Shown here: positions 23,703-28,213 of the stretch, piece by piece
Layout of the letters: each line of letters opens with the position of its first letter
Position numbering within the stretch: the stretch's first letter is position 1
Assembly: GCA_004555145.1 (NCBI GenBank)
Contig: SFJB01000009.1
Span: 1 to 28,213 of the forward strand
DNA from: Bacteroidales bacterium
Lineage (GTDB): Bacteria > Bacteroidota > Bacteroidia > Bacteroidales > UBA932
Direction: 5' to 3'
DNA length: 28,213 bases
Made by a program: the position numbers and the translations under genes
Notes under the pieces: model-generated
What the model saw: only the letters and a program-made list of their open reading frames with translations
Told to the model about the DNA's origin: nothing
The model's database searches: none

Positions 23703-23706
23703 ACAA

Positions 23707-24885
23707 ATGGCTGAAAAAAGAGATTATTATGAAGTGCTCGGCCTGAGCAAAGGGGCCAGCACAGACGAAATAAAGAACGCATACAGGAAAGCTGCATTGA
23801 AGTGGCACCCTGACCGCTGGGTCAATGGCAGCGACGAGGAGAAAAAGACCGCCGAGGAAAAATTCAAGGAAGCCTCGGAGGCCTACTCCGTGCTCAGCGA
23901 TCCTGACAAGAAGGCAAAATATGACAAGTTCGGCTTTGCCGGGGTCGATGGAGCTGCATCCCAGAACTGGGGCCAGGACTTCGGAAGCCTGAACGACCTC
24001 ATCAACAACCTCTTCCGAGGATTTACCGGAGGCGGTTTCGACGGCTTCGAAGGCGGCTGGTCCACGGGCGGCCAGACACGTTCCGGACAAAGGGCCTCAA
24101 GGGGCAATGACCTCACTGTAAGCGTCAGGCTCACCCTTGAGGAAATTGCCAGCGGATGCACCAAGGAAATAGAGGTAGAGCGTTACCGCCCATGCAAAAG
24201 TTGCGACGGACGCGGTGCAAGGAACGCATCAGACATCAAGACCTGCCCTACCTGCAACGGTACGGGTCAGGTGCAGCAGGTCAGCAGTTTCCTCTTCTCC
24301 CGTTCAGTATCCTATTCCGTATGCCCGAATTGCGGTGGCACAGGCAAGATCGTGAGCAACCCTTGTCCATCCTGCCGCGGAACAGGAGTCACCCGAGTCA
24401 AGGAAAGGATCAAGGTCAACATACCTGCAGGCGTGGAGCACGGAATGCAGCTGACTATGCGAGGAGAAGGCGATACCGGCAGAAACGGAGGCATCAACGG
24501 AGACCTTTACGTGCAGATAGAGCAGCTGCCACACGCAAGGCTTAAGAGAGACGGCGCCAACCTTTTCTACACCAGAGTCATCAGCGCCATTGACGCAATG
24601 CTCGGCTGTGAGATTGACATCCCGTGCCTTGACGGCGTACAGAAGATGAAACTGCCTGCGGGAACCCAGTCCGGCACCGTAGAACGTCTGCGCGGCAAGG
24701 GTATGCCTGTCGTAAACAGTTACGGTAAAGGCGATCTCTACGTGAAGATACTTGTCTGGATTCCGCACAAACTGAGCCGCAGCGAAAAGGAAGCAATGGA
24801 AAATCTACGTTCAAGTTCTTCCTTCAAGCCGGATCCTACACGCGAAGACAGGGAACTATTTGAGAAGGAAAGCAGATATTTCTAA
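23707..24885 (+). CDS. dnaJ: Chaperone DnaJ
   Basis: A 392-residue type I Hsp40. The J domain (about 5-75) contains HPD (34-36). A Gly/Phe-rich linker follows (about 95-130), then four CxxCxGxG zinc repeats between residues 163 and 227 (CKSCDGRG, CPTCNGTG, CPNCGGTG, CPSCRGTG) and the C-terminal substrate domains. It delivers clients to DnaK and stimulates its ATPase. The stop is followed by a hairpin that overlaps the rplS promoter. Confidence 0.97.
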   Translation: MAEKRDYYEVLGLSKGASTDEIKNAYRKAALKWHPDRWVNGSDEEKKTAEEKFKEASEAYSVLSDPDKKAKYDKFGFAGVDGAASQNWGQDFGSLNDLINNLFRGFTGGGFDGFEGGWSTGGQTRSGQRASRGNDLTVSVRLTLEEIASGCTKEIEVERYRPCKSCDGRGARNASDIKTCPTCNGTGQVQQVSSFLFSRSVSYSVCPNCGGTGKIVSNPCPSCRGTGVTRVKERIKVNIPAGVEHGMQLTMRGEGDTGRNGGINGDLYVQIEQLPHARLKRDGANLFYTRVISAIDAMLGCEIDIPCLDGVQKMKLPAGTQSGTVERLRGKGMPVVNSYGKGDLYVKILVWIPHKLSRSEKEAMENLRSSSSFKPDPTREDRELFEKESRYF

Positions 24886-24890
24886 ACTTT

Positions 24891-24915
24891 TTTCCCGAAA
24901 TATTTGGTCGGGAAA
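24891..24915 (+). terminator. Hairpin after dnaJ
   Basis: TTTCCCGA pairs with TCGGGAAA (8 bp) around a 9-nt loop. The plus-strand 3' flank is GAAAT rather than a T tract, so it is a weak terminator at best and may protect the mRNA 3' end. The rplS -33 element lies in its loop. Confidence 0.5.
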
Positions 24916-24934
24916 GAAATATTGCATATATTTG
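24903..24934 (+). promoter_or_regulatory. Promoter of rplS
   Basis: TTTG (24903-24906) and TATATTTG (24927-24934) are 20 nt apart. The transcript starts GCAGTCCC, as at rpsF. The leader of about 60 nt can pair GCAGC (24947) with GCTGC (24975), which may be a ribosomal leader structure. Confidence 0.85.
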
Positions 24935-24999
24935 CAGTCCCAAAAAGCAGCCGCTCTTCAGACGGTTTGATGACGCTGCGATTAGTTACATAATTTATT

Positions 25000-25383
25000 A
25001 TGGATTACATTAAGATTGTTGAGCAGGCTTTCTCACAGAATAAAGCTGCTTCATACCCTGAGTTCAAGGCCGGTGACACCATCACCGTTACCTACAAGAT
25101 CAAGGAAGGCGACAAGTTCAGACTTCAGAGCTTCCGCGGCGTAGTTATCCAGATTTGCGGTGCTACCCCATACACCAGGACCTTCACCATCCGCAAGGTC
25201 TCCAACGGAGTCGGAGTCGAGAGGATTTTCCCATACGAGTCCCCTGCAATTGAGAAGATTGAGCTCAACAAAGTCGGCAAAGTACGTCGCGCACGCATCT
25301 TCTACCTTCGCAACCTCGCCGGTAAGAAGGCTCGCATCAAGGAAGCAAAGCGCAACGTTGCAAAAGAAGCCTCTGCCGAATAA
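25000..25383 (+). CDS. rplS: 50S ribosomal protein bL19
   Basis: A 127-residue large-subunit protein at the subunit interface. The core has FKAGDTITVTYKIKEGDKFRLQSFRGVVI, TFTIRKVSNGVGVERIFPYESPAIEKIEL and the usual RRARIFYLRNLAGKKARIKE end. A short Lys/Ala tail follows. tRNA-Arg starts 30 nt after its stop and is probably on the same transcript. Confidence 0.97.
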   Translation: MDYIKIVEQAFSQNKAASYPEFKAGDTITVTYKIKEGDKFRLQSFRGVVIQICGATPYTRTFTIRKVSNGVGVERIFPYESPAIEKIELNKVGKVRRARIFYLRNLAGKKARIKEAKRNVAKEASAE

Positions 25384-25390
25384 AGCATAC

Positions 25391-25406
25391 GCCGGAGCAA
25401 TCCGGC
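25391..25406 (+). other. Small GNRA-type hairpin between rplS and tRNA-Arg
   Basis: GCCGGA pairs with TCCGGC around a GCAA tetraloop. There is no T tract, so it is more likely an RNA processing or protective hairpin than a terminator. Confidence 0.5.
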
Positions 25407-25413
25407 AAGCAAT

Positions 25414-25487
25414 GGCGCCTTAGCTCAGCTGAATAGAGCATTTGACTACGGATCAAAAGGTCGTAGGTTTGAATCCTACAGGCGTCA
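25414..25487 (+). tRNA. tRNA-Arg (anticodon ACG)
   Basis: A full cloverleaf is present. The acceptor stem pairs GGCGCCT with AGGCGTC (one G-U). The D arm is GCTC/GAGC. The anticodon stem TTTGA/TCAAA carries loop CTACGGA, which puts ACG at 34-36, the usual A34 that becomes inosine. The T arm is GTAGG TTTGAAT CCTAC. CCA is not encoded. It lies 30 nt after rplS with no promoter of its own visible. Confidence 0.95.
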
Positions 25488-25494
25488 CACTGAG

Positions 25495-25530
25495 AATCAG
25501 CACCTTACGATTTTTCGCAAGGTGCTGATT
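25495..25530 (+). terminator. Terminator of rplS-tRNA-Arg
   Basis: AATCAGCACCTT pairs with AAGGTGCTGATT (12 bp). The 12-nt inner part can add CGA/TCG around TTTT. The 3' flank is TCGTATTTC, only modestly T-rich. The hairpin marks the boundary between housekeeping and accessory genes. Confidence 0.7.
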
Positions 25531-25693
25531 TCGTATTTCAGACCCCTTCCCCTTTTCTTTATACAACTGTCACGTCAACACGGAAACGCTTGCTATTTGG
25601 GTAAAAATGTGTCATTTTTCGGCACTTTTCATAAGTGACAGGTGTATGTTTTTGGCGAACTTTGCCAGGTATGAACATATAATCTTTTAAGAA

Positions 25694-26590
25694 ATGGATA
25701 GAAGAGAAGCCCTGAAAATGATGGGAGCATCCCTTGCCGCCGTCGCTATGGCAGGCATCGCTCCCCGTACTCATGCCGCCATCCTGAAGGACCGCGCCAA
25801 GAACAAGAAGCGACTGGTCTTCTATTTCACCGCCACCGGCAATTCCCTGTTCGTCGCCCGCCAGTTCTCCGACAGCCCGATCAGCATTCCGCAAGAGCTC
25901 AAGAAGAAAGACTTGAGTTATGAGGCAGACGAAATAGGCATCGTCTGCCCGGATTATGCCGGCGCCATTCCGAAGATTGTCCGCGAATTCGTGCAAAAGG
26001 CCTCATTCAAGGCGCCTTATATGTTTTCCGTCATCACCTATGGCAACCTCTGTGTGAATGTTGCCGAGTACTGGGATGAGTTTTGTCAGGGTCAGGGTAT
26101 CACCATGAACTATGTCCGTCCCCTCCTGATGGTGGATAACTACCTGCCCGTTTTTGATATGAACGAGCAGATTGCTATCGACAAGCACACGGACGAGAAC
26201 CTGGCCACCATCCTTGAAGAGATAGGTGCGCACAAGGACTATATCGCTCCTGCCGAAATGGGTTTCTTCACAAAAGACAGACTCAAGGGTATGCAGGATC
26301 AGCATTTTTCTATGACTGCCGACCGTCTCCTCCAGTTGAGGGAGGATCGCTGCATACAGTGTATGACCTGTGCCAATGTCTGCCCACATAAGAATTTCTC
26401 CCTTGCTGACTCCGGCGTATCTTTCGTAGGCGATTGCGAATATTGCCTCGCCTGCGTACACGCCTGCCCGCAGAAGGCTCTGACGCTTCATTCGCCTCGC
26501 GAAGGTTTTCCGGGCGAGCGTAATCCCGAAGCCAGATACCGCCATCCAAAGGTTAGCCTTGCCGATATTGTAAGGTCCAACAAGCAGTAG
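25694..26590 (+). CDS. EFR1-type ferredoxin protein with Tat signal
   Basis: A 298-residue protein with a twin-arginine type signal: MDRREALKMMG followed by a hydrophobic stretch and a possible THA|A cleavage site near residue 28. The flavodoxin-like domain starts VFYFTATGNSLFVAR (42-56). Two 4Fe-4S motifs lie at Cys220/223/226/230 and Cys248/251/254/258. Most EFR1 proteins are cytosolic, and the earlier one at 3982-4761 has no signal; a Tat signal suits export of a folded cofactor-loaded protein. The gene stands alone after a tRNA terminator and is followed by an AraC regulator. Its substrate is unknown. The Tat assignment is a visual match to RR-x-x-L-K and is not certain. Confidence 0.82.
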   Translation: MDRREALKMMGASLAAVAMAGIAPRTHAAILKDRAKNKKRLVFYFTATGNSLFVARQFSDSPISIPQELKKKDLSYEADEIGIVCPDYAGAIPKIVREFVQKASFKAPYMFSVITYGNLCVNVAEYWDEFCQGQGITMNYVRPLLMVDNYLPVFDMNEQIAIDKHTDENLATILEEIGAHKDYIAPAEMGFFTKDRLKGMQDQHFSMTADRLLQLREDRCIQCMTCANVCPHKNFSLADSGVSFVGDCEYCLACVHACPQKALTLHSPREGFPGERNPEARYRHPKVSLADIVRSNKQ

Positions 26591-26636
26591 AAAAGCCCCA
26601 TTATTGCTCCTGCCTGTTCAGCCGGGAACTTGCTCT

Positions 26637-26672
26637 GATTTTCCGGAATCCGCTTAAAATTGTCGGAAAATC
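26637..26672. promoter_or_regulatory. 9-bp inverted repeat before the AraC gene
   Basis: GATTTTCCG and CGGAAAATC form a perfect dyad with an 18-nt spacer, between the EFR1 stop and the AraC start. It may be a hairpin closing the EFR1 message (no T tract is seen) or an autoregulatory operator. A near -7 box TAACTTCG (26675-26682) follows it. Confidence 0.4.
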
Positions 26673-26689
26673 ACTAACTTCGCATTTGG

Positions 26690-27493
26690 ATGAAAAGCGA
26701 AGTCATTATACGTAACACCCTGGAAGGTATAGGCGAAGGCGAGGTTGCGCTACACCTGGCACACATCCTGTGCCTGGCCGGCTCGTGCGAAATCAACTAC
26801 AACGGGGAATTCTTTACCATCCGTGAGAAGGACTGTACCATCATCCGAGCAACAAAGCTTGTGGGGGATATCCGTTGTTCGGAGGATTTCCGGGTGGAAG
26901 TCATATACATAGACCCGGTTTTCATCGAAAAGGCGACGCCAAACAACAATTACGGGATGCGAGGCTCACTTTCCCTTGCCCAGAATCCGGTGATGCACCT
27001 GAGCGACGAGGAGTTCGAGCGCTGCCTGCACGACTTCGGGGAAGTGGCCCACCGCCTTCATATGGTCCGTCACCATTTCCACGATGATCTTATGTTGAGC
27101 ACCGTGCAAACCCTCATCCTTGATCTTTTCGACTTCCACGCCCGCATAGGAGGAGACAGTTCCGGAATTCAGTCCCAAGCTGCGCTCACGATGTCACGTT
27201 TCATCTCCATGCTGGAGCGGGGCGACTATCGGCAGAACCGGGAAGTGGCGTATTATGCATCCGAACTCTGCGTCACACCTAAACACCTTTCCGAAATCAG
27301 CAGGTCCATTACCGGAAATGCAGCCAACTGGTGGATTAATCGCTTCACCATCCTGGATATATCCAGGCAACTGAGGGACCGAAGCCAATCTATTACTGAA
27401 ATTGCCGAAAGCTTCAATTTCTCTTCCCCGGCATATTTTAACCGCTATGTCCAGCGCTATCTCGGGCAGTCCCCGTCGGAGTACAGGGGATAG
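26690..27493 (+). CDS. AraC-family transcriptional regulator
   Basis: A 267-residue regulator. The N-terminal part (about 20-90) is a cupin-like sensor with LCLAGSCEINYNGEFFTIREKD. The C-terminal about 95 residues form two helix-turn-helix units: ASELCVTPKHLSEISRSITG and ITEIAESFNFSSPAYFNRYVQRYLGQSPSEYR, the AraC signature. It lies 99 nt after the Tat-EFR1 gene. In Bacteroidota such regulators often control adjacent oxidoreductase genes, so the Tat-EFR1 gene is the likely target. The ligand is unknown. Confidence 0.9.
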   Translation: MKSEVIIRNTLEGIGEGEVALHLAHILCLAGSCEINYNGEFFTIREKDCTIIRATKLVGDIRCSEDFRVEVIYIDPVFIEKATPNNNYGMRGSLSLAQNPVMHLSDEEFERCLHDFGEVAHRLHMVRHHFHDDLMLSTVQTLILDLFDFHARIGGDSSGIQSQAALTMSRFISMLERGDYRQNREVAYYASELCVTPKHLSEISRSITGNAANWWINRFTILDISRQLRDRSQSITEIAESFNFSSPAYFNRYVQRYLGQSPSEYRG

Positions 27494-27560
27494 GGTACAT
27501 CAGTTACCTACTGAAAAAGCAGGCAATCATCAATTAGCGCAGCTGATGATTCTGAGTACT

Positions 27561-27782
27561 TTAGATTCGAGTCGGTATTATGACTTCTATCCCCTTCAGA
27601 GACCCACTTAGACCCGAGAGATCCGTATCGCCGCAATGGTAAGGAATCAGCACCTTTGGCCGTATGAGCTCCGCGGCGGACAACGCCTTCATGTACTCCG
27701 TCATCGAGAGTTGCCGGCACAATGAAATCGATCCTGGAAAGTACGTCAACTTCCTTCTCGGCAAGCTGAAAACCTCCCGCAA
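27561..27782 (-). pseudogene. C-terminal remnant of a metallo-beta-lactamase-fold hydrolase
   Basis: The minus-strand frame ends with AAELIRPKVLIPYHCGDTDLS...LKGIEVIIP, which matches the end of UlaG-like metallo-beta-lactamase-fold hydrolases (IRPKxxIPYHYGDTD). The upstream metal-binding HxHxDH half is missing. The tail is near full identity to the expected pattern, but the part beyond about 27690 reads as something else. I read this as a gene cut off at its 5' side. It overlaps the IS66-like tail on the other strand, so the break should be near 27680-27700. Confidence 0.5.
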
Positions 27783-27822
27783 CGGCGAGGACCTGAGCGT
27801 GTCTTTTCCTGATTTAGGTTGA
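27643..27822 (+). pseudogene. Possible C-terminal remnant of an IS66-family transposase
   Basis: The plus-strand frame reads NAFMYSVIESCRHNEIDPGKYVNFLLGKLK and ends in ...SFPDLG. The pattern NAxxYSxxESCxxNxIxPxxYxxxLLxxLK is like the end of IS66 transposases of Bacteroidota, which end shortly after. The upstream part of the transposase is absent: a stop (TAA 27640) closes the frame. The match is by eye and moderate. No clear inverted repeat was found. Confidence 0.4.
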
Positions 27823-27865
27823 CTTTTTTAAAGTCTTTACCCTGAAGAAAGTTGACCTAGATTTC

Positions 27866-27968
27866 GTCCACAAAAAGGGGGTGTTTTGTGGACAAAAGGT
27901 AGGTTTTGGCCGGTTCATCCACAAAAAGGCCCTGTTTTGAGGACGAAAGGTAGCTTTTGAGCATTCCC
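27866..27968. repeat. Two 51-bp tandem hairpin repeats
   Basis: Two 51-nt units begin at 27867 and 27918 with TCCACAAAAAGG and share most of their first 42 positions. The first contains a perfect hairpin, GTCCACAAAA with TTTTGTGGAC around AGGGGGTG (27866-27893). The second keeps the hairpin with one C/A mismatch and a different loop (AGGCCCTG). Because the stem changes less than the loop, structure seems kept. Unit ends diverge. Confidence 0.75.
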
Positions 27969-28213
27969 GGTGCGCAAAGCGCAGGGTTTGCAGGTCCGGG
28001 CAGTTATCCATACTGGGGTTCCACCCCAAACCCTGGCGCTGCGCGAAGCCATCGCACAAAAGCCGGCCCTGCTTTCGCTCCGCGACCGCCTGATGGCGGG
28101 CGAAGTGCCAGAGCAAGGCGTGGCAAAGAGGTGCCGCAAGGGACGGCGTAGCCGGACCTTGTGGAGGGACAAGCGGAGCCGAAGGGCTGGAGTGGCAGCG
28201 GTTTGCCGCTGTC
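27969..28213. other. GC-rich structured region without a clear gene
   Basis: No gene of known family was found. The stretch 27494-28213 as a whole carries only the two remnants and the repeats. Here the segment 27972-28044 can fold into an imperfect hairpin: GCGC/GCGC twice and AGGGTTTG (27983) with CAAACCCT (28027). A further hairpin GGCAGCGG-TTTG-CCGCTGTC ends the window (28194-28213). A plus-strand frame through LREAIAQKPALLSLRDRLMA looks protein-like but does not open with a start nearby and runs into the window end in basic residues. It may be the start of an element or gene that lies outside the window. Confidence 0.4.

Noticed and set aside
25559..25996. A 145-residue minus-strand frame
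   Set aside because: It covers the start of the Tat-EFR1 gene on the other strand and has no signature of its own.
27866..27968. CRISPR-like array
   Set aside because: Only two contiguous 51-nt units without distinct spacers; conserved part is a hairpin with changing loop. No cas genes.
27814..28116. A 100-residue minus-strand frame with 17-residue repeats
   Set aside because: The repeats follow from a 51-nt hairpin period that is a multiple of three; the frame has no start context or family match.

Overview
The window is a chromosomal segment from a member of the Bacteroidota, most likely an order Bacteroidales gut lineage with GC a little above 50%. The evidence is repeated promoters of the Bacteroidota form (TTTG, about 20 nt, then TAnnTTTG), few Shine-Dalgarno sites, a Bacteroidales-type ParE, lipoprotein and EFR1 ferredoxin families, and the gene order bS6-bS18-bL9. 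I could not name a genus from sequence alone.

Layout. 1-1045 (minus): tmRNA with its terminator, then a small lipoprotein gene upstream of it. 1110-1275 (plus): tRNA-Val(TAC) with its own promoter and a two-way terminator. 1297-3850 (minus): a cytochrome c pair, a compact ResB/CcsA-type heme-handling membrane protein followed by a triheme haem_bd-peroxidase. 3982-4761 (minus): an EFR1-type flavodoxin/ferredoxin. 4989-5423 (plus): Hsp20, converging on a LysR-HTH/amidohydrolase fusion (5416-6861, minus). A 2[4Fe-4S] ferredoxin and its terminator lie just upstream of that fusion. 7214-11285 (plus): DUF1573 protein, ParE and a small PlsC-like acyltransferase, then the rpsF-rpsR-rplI operon. 11361-13478 (minus): a POT-type transporter and a small membrane protein.

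13611-24885 is an 11-kb run of eleven plus-strand genes with tiny gaps or overlaps: LpxL-like acyltransferase, PepD, TIGR02757, zeta-like ATPase, TldD, TldE, SlyD-like FKBP, GT2 glycosyltransferase, TrkA, GrpE, DnaJ. It joins envelope lipid/sugar transfer, peptide breakdown and protein folding. The tight coupling of a zeta-like ATPase to TldD/TldE is the most suggestive part. rplS and tRNA-Arg(ACG) follow, apparently co-transcribed.

After the tRNA-Arg terminator the window turns accessory: a Tat-signal-bearing EFR1 protein, an AraC regulator, debris of a metallo-beta-lactamase-fold gene abutting an IS66-like transposase end, a 51-bp tandem hairpin repeat, and a GC-rich structured tail with no convincing gene. 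No CRISPR array, rRNA, complete mobile element or clearly complete new defence system was seen. The best leads are the LysR-deaminase fusion, the unusual tmRNA tag, the zeta-TldD/E coupling, the exported EFR1, and the tandem hairpins.
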